Shown one piece after another: positions 1 through 12,600 of a DNA stretch of 64,000 nucleotides. The translations under genes and the position numbers were made by a program. Position 1 is the first letter of the stretch. Each line of letters begins with the position of its first letter. Source of the DNA: Pyrocephalus nanus (taxonomy: Eukaryota > Chordata > Aves > Passeriformes > Tyrannidae); contig CM076259.1 in NCBI GenBank assembly GCA_038380795.1, positions 71,391,741 through 71,455,740 on the forward strand, read 5' to 3'. The notes beneath the pieces were generated by a model. It worked only from the letters and a program-made list of their open reading frames with translations. It was not told the DNA's origin and did not search any database.

Positions 1-2241
1 ACAGACTCCCAAGGGTTAGATCAAGACACTGACAGGTAGGGTTCTTACATGATGATGCCTGTGTGAGAACATTTTTTCTCATTTGGTATCATTCAGTGGG
101 GCTCAATTCAGCTGTGTGAAGGCTGTCATCTGTTGCTGTTCAAGTTGTTCTCTGATGCTGCCTGACATCCAGCTGACACTCTAAAAGTGTGCAAGTCCTC
201 CCTGCATCTTGAGTCGTGCCTGCCAACACCATACAAATATCTTGGACACCTTAACCCACTGCAGTATATTTAAGCTGCTGAGTCATACACCTTGTGCTTG
301 TCACCATAATTATTCCATAGGCTCTTTTGCTGTATTGTATTTTGGCTTCAGTGTGTCCAAGATTCCAGCACTGGATTGCAGCCACTGACATTTAGACAGC
401 TAATCTGAAACTGAATCCCTACCTAGGTTTTAGTAGCAGTCTTTAACTGCTCTGTAGACAAAAAAAAGAGTTGGGAGAACAGGAATGCTGCTTTTGTTCA
501 CAGGAGTAAAATAACTCAATAACAATATACCATGCTCGTTGTAGCAGAGATGATAGCTGAAAGTCTGATAAACTCTCATGGGACAAAGGGGATATATGCC
601 CTTTGGACTAGTTTGTGCTGTTCTATACCTTGTACTGTATCTCATAGGGGTGCAAAGTAGGAATTAAATGCATTCACTGATTTTCAGTGTAAAAAGATAG
701 TCTCTGTTCCTTCATTTTACTGACACTGGAAATATACAAATGAATTATCAGCATAAGTATTCTGTTTAGTTTAAAATCTGAACATATTAACTTTCAAACA
801 AGCTGTAATGTGGTTCATGATGCACAGTGCACTGTTTCTCTCTGTTTAGTTGAAGCAATTAATCTTATGATAGAAAAGACATATTCAGCAAATGAGGTTA
901 CAACAAATCTGGCTTTTGCAGATCTGAGACCCTGAAGCAGTTGCTCCTGCAGCTTGTCCTGGTGTGAAAGGCTGATTAAGCACTACACTGCAGTGCTCAG
1001 ATTACAGAATCACCCTGCCCTCTCCACAGATCTTTAGGAAGCTTTATGCCTCCAGGGTTTCCAGTCCTCCTATGGGGACTTCAGGACAAAGGTCCTTTAG
1101 GACCCAAGGGCCCTTCAGTCCTTGGGGACTGAATATTCCTCAGGGGACACTAATGGGTAATTCTGAGGATGAAGACAGTTTCAATTGCAACTGGTCTATG
1201 AATGAGGATTATGAGGAGAAAAAAAAAAAAGAATCTGTGCATTTCTATCCTACTCTCACGTAAATAATCAACCTGAGGTACAGTATCTAATGAATCAAAG
1301 TATTTTTTAAAGATCTATTTTTCTATTATTATTTCCTCAGCTTGCTAAACCTGCAATCTCAATAGATTTTTAAGGGATAAACAACACTGTGCTGGAGCAG
1401 CAGATTTATGAATACACAGGAGAAACAGGTGCAAGGGACGTAGGAGGAAAGAAAGATGCTGAGACAATATTACATGAAACAATAGCACTGTATTTCATGA
1501 TGCATTTCAGCTTAAGTCCTTGCTGAAGGATAAACGAGATTTTTGTTTTAACTTTATGGATCTTCAAGAAAACTTTCAAGTAAAGTACATCACACTGTTT
1601 CCTATGAAATTAAACACAATAAAGACAACATAAATAATGTCTTGGATATTGTGGAGAAGTTCAAAAGAGGTGGAGAGAAAATGCCCTGTGATTTCTCAAG
1701 CAGGCTTCTTCTCTTTGTTATTATTGTGGGGTTTTTTAATTCAGAAATTTTATAAGCATATTTACCAATCCAGGCAATGGAATAGTATCTAAGTAATCTC
1801 ATCAGTGTCTGGTGGAAAGGGAAGATGAAGTCTACAGCAGAATCATTGTGCTTGATGAAAAGTATCATCTTTACAGGAGTGATGCAGATTCTATCCTCTC
1901 TTCTCAAGCCTGTCTCTGCTGGAAGTAGCAAGCTCAGATCTACTTCACACTAGCTGTAACAAAAATAAACCCCACCAAATTTACCTTCAAATAAGAAAAG
2001 AATCATAATTTTTCCCATACAGTAAGAGAACTAGAGCTTAGAACTGATTTAACTCCATATCTGAGTCTGTAAATTCATGATGGTAGATTAAATATTCCAT
2101 GAAGGGTTTTCCTTTGTAGATAAAGCTAAAACATTAACTTGTATTATGAGTTGAACAGCTACTCAGCTCTCTTTTATTCTAGACTGACTGTGAGAAGTTC
2201 ATCTAGAGTGAATCTATTATATGAATTTCCTTTCAGATGAT
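1..2241. other. AT-rich unique sequence, no gene seen
   Basis: No reading frame here looks like a known protein and I recognise no repeat family. The only local structure is a short GC-richer patch with several small dyads at 1091-1131 (see findings). Confidence 0.6.
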
Positions 2242-2690
2242 TCATAGAATCATAGCATATGCTGAGTTGGAAGGGACCTCCAAGGATCAATGAGTCCAAT
2301 TCTTAGCCCTGCACAGGACCATCCCTAAAAGTCACACCACATCACACTCCCTTTTCCTCATACCTAACCTAAACCTCCCCTGACTCATTTTGTGCCATTT
2401 CCTTGAGTCCTATCCTGGTCACAAGAGTGAAGAGATCAGTACCTGGCTCTTCGCTTCCCCCTGAGAGGATGTTGAAGACCACAATAAGGTCTCCCCTCAG
2501 TCGCCTCTTCTCCAGGCTGAACAAGACAAGTGACCTCTCTCGCTCCTTGTACGGCTTCCCCTCCAGACCCCTCATCATCCTTGTGGCCCTCCTTTGGATG
2601 CTAATAGCTTAAAGTCTTTTTTGTTTTATGGTATCCAAAACTGAACGCAGTACTCAAGGTGAGGCCATGCCAGAGCAGAGTAAATTGACA
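2242..2690 (-). mobile_element. CR1 LINE fragment, 3' end
   Basis: The plus strand opens with TCATAGAATCATAG, the complement of the CR1 3' tail, followed by the usual 'gagttggaagggacctcc' block. This places the element on the minus strand with its 3' end at 2242. About 450 bp remain: the short 3' UTR and the end of ORF2. The minus-strand translation contains LFSLEKRRLRGDLI (about 2480-2530), a hallmark of the C-terminal end of CR1 reverse transcriptase ORF2. The 5' part is absent, as is usual for truncated CR1 copies. The far end near 2690 is judged by eye, where similarity fades. It is a dead copy. Confidence 0.93.
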
Positions 2691-4629
2691 CAGTTCATTA
2701 TGTCTGACCTCTGCCACTTCATATATGTTTCCAGATCTCTGATACTTCATGTGTGTACTTATGCAGGATCTGCTTCTGTATTAATTAGTTGAAAGTAATA
2801 GGCTATGTTCGCATTGAGATTATCAGTGCAACTGTTTATTTATGTGGTTAACATATTAGAATAGTTACTCAAGTAAAAAAGTCATGTGTCATTTAACATT
2901 CACCAAAACAAATTTTGGTCTTGGCCTAAAACTTGGCATAATTCATCACCTATTTCCAACTGGCAAATATCAGCCCTATCTGGATGGGCCTGAGTAATTT
3001 AAAATGTGGAGTATAGGTACTTTCACGTTAGATGGACCAAGAACACAACTAAATAATTTTCTTTAAGCATAGATAGCCAGTGCTCTGACTAAAATGACTA
3101 CAATCTCTACACTGCAAAGTAGATTATTCAATATTTTTGGGGTAAAACTCTGCCTCAAGTTAATTAAATTTAACTCTATGTCTGCACAATAGAAATAACC
3201 ATCTTTATTGTTCTGAGTGGGCTTTCTTCGATACATCAGTGTTTCTCATTATGATTGCAATAGCAATTCTAAAAGTACTTAAAACTTTTATTACAAACTT
3301 TGTTACTTTGGGACCTATACAAGCAACAGATTTATGATAAGACATAGGACAGCTTTTCAAAACAATTCTGGTTTTATTACTCAGCTGGAACGTTAACTTT
3401 CATGGGTTGGAATTGAAAAATAAAAGATTTGATGTCCACATGGCAATATTGTCTTCTGATAAGTATGAGGCTTCATCTCTGTCTTATTTCTGAGCAGCTG
3501 AGTTTTTATCATTAATATCCTATTGAGACAATTTTTGTTCTAAATTCTGCTCATGCTGTTTTCATATGCCTCCTCAGTCAGGCATTCATTAAAACTTGAT
3601 ATATAGTCATTCATCTTTCATTGTACTGTTAAAGCAACTCCAATCCACTGTTACGATTTTTGTAATTCTTTTGTGCCAATACAGACAGGTTTGTCTGCAT
3701 AATGCCAGGTCTTTTTTTTAAGGCATGGAACTATCTCCTTAGCCATGAAAACTAACAGTAAAATAGAATTTAAAAATCAGATATAGAAAAATGAGATCTA
3801 CTTAGCTCTTAGTGAAAATAATGCAGAACCTCTTAATACCCTCTGCAATACCTATATCTCACTGATTTGTCATGGCATTATGTGCACAGCATGCTCAAAT
3901 AACAACTGAAAGCCCGGTTGATTGAATATCTGACACTATATGAGGAAAGCAGGACTTTGCAAGACCTTTGAGGCTTTCAAATCTAGGCTTGTGTGTTCAA
4001 TATCTTCAAACTCCAGGTGGATTGGGAACTCCCAAAAAAGTCCTTTTCTGTGTACCTTGTCTTCTCTAAACTGCCTTCTCCTCCTGCAATTTTTCACAAG
4101 ATGGAAAATTTAATCTCTCCATTAAGACCTTCAGCATGAAAAGATAAGGTGGCTAGAGTCTTGAGATGTACTGCTGTATGACTTAGAAGTTAGTATGATC
4201 AAACACTTAGGAAATTACTTCAGTTCAAGTGATTTCGTTTAGGGTCTTTTGAGGACCATCTTATAGTATGACAACTGTAATGTTTTAAAACCCATAAAAA
4301 TACCATAGCCCTAATGAATTCACAAGGCTACCAAAGCTAAATTTTTCTTCCTCCTTTACTGTTTAATTGCTTCTCTTAGGAAGAAAAAAAAAAAAAAAAA
4401 AAAAAAAGATAATTTTTATTTCTTAAGAAACTAAACTTTAGTAAAATGTAATTTTGCTAGTGCCCTTCATCTAAACATGAAGTTAAGCAATTATAAAATA
4501 ATGAGTTATCATGAATGTATATCCAAAGTACATGTGATTTCTTTTTGTTAATCTAGCTTGCTGTCAGTTTAGCCATTTATAATGTCAATAGTAAAAGTTA
4601 GAGCATGATTTTATTAGTGAATGAGTTTG
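2691..4629. other. AT-rich unique sequence with an A24 run
   Basis: No gene or recognisable transposon. An uninterrupted A run lies at 4384-4407. No AATAAA signal precedes it at a sensible distance, so I do not call it a retroposed tail. Confidence 0.6.
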
Positions 4630-5690
4630 ACAGTATCCCAGAATGGTTGAAGTTATCAAGGAACCTCTACAGGTCATCTGGTCCAGCCCCCTTGTTTAAA
4701 TGGGGCCACTAAGAGCAAGTTGACCAGGATTGGAAAAAAAAACCCAACCATCTAGACACAATCTCCTGGGACTGAGACTCCATTACAACCCTAGGAAGCC
4801 TATTGCAGTGCTTGGTCACCCTCCAGTAAAAATAAACAAACAAAACAAACACATAAACTATAAAAAAACCCCACACCTCCTGTGTTTCCATTTGTTCCCA
4901 TTGTCACTGGGAACCACTGAAAGAACCTGGCTCCAACTTCTTTGTACCCTCCCTTCAAGTATTTATGTACATTGACGATGCCTTCTTTTCTCCATGCCAG
5001 AAAATAGCAATTCTCTCAGCCTTTCCTCAAAGAAAAGATGCTCCATTGCCTTTATCATCTTCATGGCCCTTTATCAGACTCTCTTCAGTATGTTCATATC
5101 TCTCAGAGGAGCCCAGAACTCAGCAGTGCTAAGTACAGAGAAGATTATCTCCCTCAACCTGACAGCAATACTTTAGTATAGTTGAGGATACCATTAGCCC
5201 GTTTTGCAACAGGGTCATTTTGCCAGTTCATTATGCACTGGGACTTTCAGACCATTTACTGCCAAGCTAGATGGCCTTCAGCATGTTTTAGTGCATGAAG
5301 CTATTGCTTCCCACATGCAGAACTTTGAGCTTCTTGCTTGTTGAACTTTATAAGATTCCTGTCAGCCCACTTCTCCAGCCTGCTTGGGTCCCTGTGGATG
5401 GAAGTATATCCTTGGTGTTACCAGCTCTTCCACTCAGTTTGGTCTGACCAGACCTCATCATCCAGATCACTAATAAACAGGTTAAATAGGTCTGGACTCA
5501 GTATTAGTGGTTATCTCTGGGGTTAACCACTAGCACTGGTCCCCCAATAGATTTTACCCTGCTGCTGTTGAGCCATGCAGAACCATTCAGATAGTTTTCA
5601 ATCCACCTCACACTTCTCACTGTTTGTTTACTGGGCACTTTGATATTTCAGCAAAGAGTAGATGCTGAGGTCTTAAATATATCACTGCTA
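4630..5690 (-). mobile_element. Older CR1 LINE fragment, 3' UTR to RT region
   Basis: A minus-strand CR1 of about 1.06 kb, clearly more diverged than the copies near 40-45 kb. It begins without a clean octamer ('cagaatggttgaagttatcaa'), then follows the CR1 order: 'ggtcatctggtccagccccc', 'ctcagcctttcctcaaagaa', 'gcccagaactcagcagtgct', and the RT-coding part at 5455-5620 ('atcactaataaacaggtt', 'ttttcaatccacctcac'). A short insertion of A/C-rich sequence sits near 4825-4870. Numerous stops and indels show it is long dead. The far boundary is approximate. Confidence 0.88.
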
Positions 5691-7770
5691 ATATTAGCTT
5701 GCTTATAGGCATTTCTAGTTCATAACTTCCTGCATCAGACTAATACTGTAGTCCTGCTGCATGCCTTGTTTGCCTGATTTTTAGTATATTGATTCTAATG
5801 TATTGTCTTCTAATCACAAAAGAAGATTTGAAAGCTTACTTCTCCATACCTGCTAAGAAAATAATCAGCTTCATCTCAGTGCTCGAATGGTCTACACATG
5901 ATACCTGGAATCCATATAGAAGGAGAAGCTGTAAAGCAGTTCTGAAGTCACACATACAGTCCATATATTCCAAGCGTTTTCAAGCTAGAGAATATTGACA
6001 TTCAAGTGAATGCTCTGTTCTGGGCAGGAAAATCTTGCATGAAAACTTGTCCCCAAAGACTGGGAGTGAATGAGAAAGATTACTCTCATATTATCAATTT
6101 GGTTTCTTTATTTTAAACTAAGATGGATAAAACATAGGGAATAGTTTTATTATAGACCAACACACTTTTACCAAATTACTAAAGTCATGTTAAACAAATG
6201 CTCGGTAATACTTCCGTCTTTGCTTACATATCATGTAAGCACTTACACTTAAGCCCATTTTTGTTTTAGGTTTGACAGTTTCATCTATAAGTCCACTGAG
6301 GTTATGTCTATTCTGTGAAATAAACAGGACCAGTCCTCCTGTGGGAGCAATAACATCTCATAACCCAACAAATATGCCGTAGTTCTGGAGAATTCTCAAC
6401 TCTAAGGGATTCCAGCTCTTACATCCCCAAAATTTACTTTGCCTTGTGTCCTAGGACTACTCAGCACACAACCAGACAAGGATGCAGGACTATTTTTCAT
6501 GGCTCATTTGCATTACCATGTGAGTATAAATACAGCCAAGCAAGAAAAAAAATCCTAAAATGAGTATTTATGCTATGATGGCATAAATAAGATCAAAACC
6601 ATGTGCATGTTCACAGACACACAGGAAAACATAAAGAGTGTAAATGAAAACAGAAATTAATTCAAAGTTACAAAAAAAAGAAAAAACAGTTTTGCATTCC
6701 AAACAGTGACCTGCTTTCATAGTCTTCACTATGAAATCAGGAATGAACATCAAAGTATAGATTTACAACTGAGGAATGTGATGCTTGCTTTACATAACCA
6801 AAGCCGCATTTCTATTGCATCCACAGTATTGTCTTTACTCTTCCCAAATTACAGAGAATATGATTCCTGGCTCTGTAGGTGTTGTGTTTGCTTGGATAGG
6901 TTTTCAAACACGACTCTTCTTTCATCATAGTAGTGAATTTAACTGTTTACATTTAAGAGAACTATTTTAATTTCTGCACTTTCCTAAGGGATCTAAATTT
7001 TGGGATTATATACACTGTATCTGAGTCCTGGAAAATGAGAAATTCTGTATATAATTTGAGCAAGCTTTAACCACATGCAAATCACGGAGACAGACAGAGC
7101 ATACATTAAAGAATGACATGAAAGTAACACTCCTTATATTTCCCCCCCCCTCATAAAAAAATGCAAGTGCACAGGGCAATCAGTGTATATGTAAATTCTG
7201 TTACTAAAATATTCAGTTTAATCAGTAAAATAGGCACAAACTCAACAGTTGGAGTGTGCAGCTGAATCTGTGATAAATATCAAGGCATGAAGCATGAGTC
7301 ATAAAGGAAGAAAATGCAGGGTATCAAAATATTTCTGACTAGTATATATTAGCTTCAGCCAATTATGTAAATAGCAATATGACCTGAAAAGTGAATAGTC
7401 ATTTGAATGAGTTGGAGTTGACAAGGAAAATACAGTTTGATCACATTTTGAAACTCAATTTCTGGGATGGTTATGAGGTGCTGTCCTTCAGAACGACATT
7501 GACTAAAGCTGGTATTTTGAGATTCTTCCCCAGTGAGGAAATTAGGCTCAGGACTCAGACTCTTGCTATAAATTCAGAGATCTCCACTAACTGGTTATTG
7601 AAGTTTTCATGTCTTATTTTTATTCCCTCCACTTGTCCCATTGGACCCCCCCCCCCACCGCCACTGCCCCCCGCCATCACCTCAGCTGGTTTTTTTTAGC
7701 CAGTAACATAAGTTTCTTTGAGTAGTTCTACGAAAATAAAGGGTAAAGAATATTGACATATTGTTTTAAT
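5691..7770. other. AT-rich unique sequence, C-rich patches
   Basis: No gene recognised. C runs occur at 7142-7150 and 7646-7656 plus 7667-7672; the short frames across them have low-complexity Pro-rich ends and are not credible proteins. Confidence 0.55.
7646..7675. repeat. C-rich tract (C11 and C6 runs)
   Basis: A C11 run at 7646-7656 is followed by 'accgccactg' and a C6 run at 7667-7672. It is low-complexity sequence in an otherwise AT-rich stretch, with G-runs on the minus strand. Confidence 0.85.
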
Positions 7771-7771
7771 T

Positions 7772-8000
7772 TATAGAATTATAGAATGGTGTAGGGTTGG
7801 AAGGGGCTGTAAAGATCATTTTTATCTACTCTACTCACCACAGAGTAGTGAGTGCCTTAACTCCCTCATCATGAAGAATTTCTTCCTTATGGCTAAATCT
7901 GCCCTCTTACAGTTTGTAATGCTCTCCCTTGTCCTATTACTACATACCCTTGTAAAAAGTCCCACTTCAGCCTTCTTGTAGGTCCACTTTAGGTCCCAAA
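7772..8000 (-). mobile_element. Short CR1 LINE fragment, internally shortened
   Basis: The start 'ttatagaattatagaatggt' is the CR1 3' tail complement with substitutions. It is followed by 'gggttggaaggggctgtaaagatca', then 'cccttgtcctattactacat' and 'cccttgtaaaaagtccc', which belong to the CR1 3' region. The usual segment between the tail and 'aatttcttcctta' is shortened, so this copy carries an internal deletion. Similarity ends near 8000. Confidence 0.88.
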
Positions 8001-10520
8001 TAGAGATTATTCTCAGAATATATCACTGAATAATTTTTTTTTTCTGCATAGATATATATTCTGCTTGGGTTTAAACTTAAGGAAACTTGTTAGATATTGC
8101 ACAAATACATTATTCTGCTAATTCAATTCAGTCTTAGAAAATAAAACAGTTCAAACTGTCTAGCATTTAAATCCATAAGAAAGCACATTCCTCCTTCTGG
8201 AAACCGAAGCTTTGAAGGGCATGAGATCATTTTCTTGGGATATTTCAAAAAGTTGAGACATCAAAAGCTGGTAGATCAGTTCTAACTAACTTGGTTCCTT
8301 GGGCATATATTTATCAAAATTGTTATTAGAAATGACCTATTATCATAAAATGCAAGGAAATCTGGCTATTAAACTTATCAGGAAATGGAAAGTACATATA
8401 GAAAATAATTTCCAAGTATATTTCTCTTCCTAAGGAAGCAAATCTTTATATCTAGAGATTTAAAAAAAAAAAAAATAAAGCAAAACCAACCAATCAAACA
8501 AGAGCAAAATAAAATAGCCCACATAATCTGTTTAATTTTAGTTTGCCTAAATCTCAATCAAATAGAACTTTAGATTCTATAATGTTAGGGAAAAAGTATT
8601 TTTATGTGTTACTGGAAACACATACAGGCAAATAAAGTATCTGTAGAAACTTAAAGGTCAGATTAATGTTTGTTTGTAAGAAAGTTTAAATGAAAACTTT
8701 GAGCAGAATTATTTAAGAGTGACTATCAATAAAAAAAAATCAAGACTATATCTAAAACTAATTTCTAGGAATGCATAAGTGTCATGAGTTTTGCTCCTCT
8801 AGACCTTTAATTTTTGAATTAACCTCATGATAACAAAATTATACCAGTATTTATTTTGTTAAATAAGAGGTCATGGAGAGTACTTTGAACTCAAAAGATG
8901 AATCATAGATCAACCTTCACTTCTATCACAAGAATCCAGAATTGCAATGCCATAGCAATTAATTAAAGTGAATTTATTTTTATTTATTCCAATTATAACA
9001 AGATATACTAGCTTGAAAAATCAATATTCTTACTTTTTAGAAACATAATATTTCTAATATTCAAAATCAACTAACATCAATAAAGTTATACTAATACAAA
9101 GCAACTCTAAATCTAAGGTTTAATGCAATTTGTCTATCAAAGGTGCTTATTGAATGGATATGTAATTAAGTGACTTGATTTATAAGTCTTTTTCGGTATC
9201 TTTGTTTTTTCATGAAAAATAAAATTACCAAAAATTTTTAAGTTTATTACCAAATATATCTATCCTGAGAATTTCAAAATGTTTATTTCAGGGTTGTAAG
9301 AGTATACTACACCTATTAGGAAGACAGAAGAGAAGAAACAACAGAAAAGCCTTTGAGAGATTTAAATCTTAAGCAAATAATAAATATGAGCATAAGCCCA
9401 AATAATAAGAACTAGTCAATATATCTGGTATCTGATAAATAGTTGAGCAATCAGGGCAAGGGAACCCTGATGATTACACAGGAAAGAGGAAAATTTTCGA
9501 TTCTTTTTTTACTTATTCTAACCAATAATATTCTCTCGAGTGATATGTTTTTGGAAGAAAATATTACATCTAGGTAAACGGTGATGCACATCAAATCAGT
9601 TTTGAAAGGTTGCTACACCTCTAGTACCATACTGATGTTATAAAGTTCAATCTGGGGAATAGGAGTACAGTAAATTTGTTATTCAGTTTCAGTTTAGACA
9701 TACCAGTGAAGTTGATGCACAAGTGTAATAATTTACTCATTTACAAGCTGATTATTCATCCCTTTTCTTTGGAGATAAATAAGTATTTCCTGAGAAAGAT
9801 TAATCTTATTCTCATATAATCACCTATAAAATCAAATTAAACTCATTCTGATCTCAAATGCCTACTCATACATGTTTAAACTGAGGTGCTCCTCATTCTG
9901 ATCCTATTATTACTACCAAAACATCAACCTCCCCTGAGAAAATAGTAAAGTGTTACAACAGCTTCTGAAAAAAGACTATGAGTCATAGTCTGATTCTACT
10001 GAGTTATAAATTGCTGGATTTTACAAATGCAGTAGCCGCTTGTATAGCAAAAAAAAGGCTGAAAGAATGTGTGATACTGCAAAGCATAATAGGACAGATA
10101 TAAACCAGCTGGTGAAACAACCAATTAAGCACTGCAGAACAGTCATAAGTACTTTATTCTATGTATCAGTGATCACAAACAGCTGTGTAGATGACACAAC
10201 ACTGATGTCAAATGAAATTGCCAATCTAATTGCTGTCACATAGAGTTGTCCTTTTCACAGTCTACTTTCCTCTCCAATGAACATAAATTTCAGATAAGAA
10301 GATAATTCTTTGCTAGCAAAAGAGATAGAAATTCTGGAAATACTTTGCTTGAGAATGTGCCAGGTAATAATTGTAAGTTGCTACTTAAATGAATGAACTT
10401 ACAACAATAGTACTGTATTTCAGTGAAGAACTTTAATCCTAAGAAAGAAGTGATCTAAATTTATTTCAATAGTGCACTTTCAGTAAAGTTTGCAGGTTGG
10501 TTTTAAGCTTGGAATTTTGT

Positions 10521-10575
10521 CACATATATAGACACAGACACATATATATATATACACATACACTAATATGTGTAT
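10521..10575. repeat. TA/CA-rich microsatellite
   Basis: Alternating CACATA/TATA dinucleotides, interrupted, with a core (AT)n run at 10542-10554. Confidence 0.85.
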
Positions 10576-12283
10576 AGACGGATAAAGAAAAAAAACCACA
10601 CAACTTTTAGGCTGTGAAACTGTGAGATACTGTGGCTCATACATTTGATGGGATGCTTTTTGAGGGCAGACATAAGATAGCCATATGCACCAATCTCTAC
10701 AGCACCACTTAAGAGTAATTACTGCAGTACTTAGCTGATGCTAGCAAATACTTCCTTGCTGTGGACTCTAAACACAACGCATACAAAAATTAGCAGCACT
10801 TCTAGTTATCTCTGAGTGAAGCAGAGCAGGCTTTTATTGCTGTTGGGGATTATACAGACTTTGCAGTGTGCATTCCCACAGAGCAAGGCTGGGAAAGGGG
10901 CTGAGCTGAGCAACATCCTTTTATGTCCAAAACTTGGGAAACTGTGTCACTGAACGAGTAGATAATTTTCATGCATCTATTTCCAAAGCAGTTATCAATG
11001 GCTAAAATCTGCATTATTAAGCATTTTCTCTTAAATGTCTCGTCAATTTAGACCAGATAACAGGGAATCCATAGCACAGCAAATAATTAACTAAGATTAT
11101 CTACTCAGCAAGTTATAGACTAAGCCACTAGAATACTCTGTCTTTGCTGACTTAAATGAATGAAGGACATTTCTTTTGCTACTACTGGTTGCTCTTAAAG
11201 ACGAGAAACACAAGAAATATATGAAATTGTAAAGGTTGCTTAGTTTGGAATAGTTTTCTTGCTATGCGCAAATGTCTTTCATTCTACTTGATAAGTTTGA
11301 TCAAAATGCATGCAATTACTTTTTATCCCTAAAGGCAAAACAGTGATAATAAGATGTGCAATATATTTTCATCTCTTATGTCATATTAGAAAATTAACAG
11401 AAAGAAAATGTGAAAGGCTAGTCATTCCAGGCATACACAGCCCATTAATTAAGTCTGCATTAGTTGCTTATGTTATTTATGAAAGCCTTATGAGCTCGTA
11501 TGATGCTGTGCTTTTTGGATGTCATTTTCATTCATTATACCCCAGTGTCCCAGAGTAGTCTAAATTAACCAAGAGCTACTTAAAGGCAAGAGCAGGAATA
11601 CCATTATGATTAACCCTCATTGCTTTCAAGTATAAACACCTCTTTGAGGTACAAGTCTGTGATATCATGGTAATTAGCTTTTCACACACTTTGTTGTCTG
11701 CTTGCTTCCTAAGCATGATATAAAACAAATATATAAGAAGAAGAAGAATTAGTAACATTCCCAACTTAACACAACTGCAACATGACTTTATAGCACTGAC
11801 TTAACCAATTAGATGAGTATCATTTTCCAGTCTGACAACAAATTCAAAAGGAAAAAACACATTTGATATGACTGAAAAGCATAGTAAAAAGCTCATAAAA
11901 AAAAAAAAAACTAAGTGGAGAACAGGAAGGCTCAGTGAAGATTCATAAATTTCAAAACTACTACATTATCTCAAGCAGCAATAAGTTATTCAAACAAAAT
12001 TAGAACAAGTTAAATTTCACCACACCTTTCAGTTTTCTGAAACTGAGAATGTTACAAAATCTAGATAAAATGTGACACTTGGTGGGTGTATAAGAGAATT
12101 GAATAGAGCAGTAAAATAAATTTATAGTTTTCATAACAATTACAAATATCACATAAAATATCACATAGAACTGCATCTATCTAATATTTAATGAAGGATC
12201 TATTTTTCAGTAATCATAAGGAAATACTGTTTAACATTATATAAACCTGCCTATTTAGAGAAAAGTCATAGAGAAAAAAAATC

Positions 12284-12310
12284 TTTTTTTTTTTTTTTTT
12301 TTTTTTTTTT
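12284..12310 (-). repeat. Poly(T)27 tract (poly(A) on minus strand)
   Basis: An uninterrupted run of 27 T. On the minus strand it is poly(A), and the hexamer AATAAA (plus coordinates 12322-12327) sits 11 nt before it. Signal plus tail at this spacing is the signature of a retroposed mRNA 3' end. It may also be chance in AT-rich DNA. Confidence 0.8.
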
Positions 12311-12600
12311 GTGAGGGGCATTTTATTTTCATGAATGTCATAATTCTTACTTGGGCTTTTGTTCTCCTTGGGCCTAGTAACACACAAAATGAAGAACTGA
12401 TTTCTTAGTGTCAGTGCAATTTTTCCAGATGAAAGAATAGATTTCTTCCCAGTAAGGCATATCAGATGCAATATCATTTCTCTTCCCCTTTTCCTAGATC
12501 ATGTCCATAAGCCAGAGACACAGGAAAATTATTTTATTGGCTTCTAATCCTTTAAAATACATCAGACCTTTTAATTGAAATCACTTGCTTTAGTAAGATA
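12311..12600 (-). pseudogene. Possible retroposed mRNA 3' end (unidentified)
   Basis: The minus-strand sequence upstream of the poly(A)27 ends with an AATAAA signal 11 nt before the tail, as in processed retrocopies. The body of about 290 bp is unidentified. It has one open frame on the minus strand (12214-12477, running through the tail) with no domain I recognise, so the segment would be 3' UTR. I found no matching target-site duplication: the sequence after the tail ('tcatagagaaaa' on plus) is not clearly repeated beyond 12600. Processed retrocopies are rare in birds because CR1 poorly mobilises polyadenylated RNA, so the prior is low. The upstream boundary is arbitrary. Confidence 0.22.

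Noticed and set aside
4384..4407. A24 run as a retroposed poly(A) tail
   Set aside because: No polyadenylation hexamer upstream and no recognisable body.
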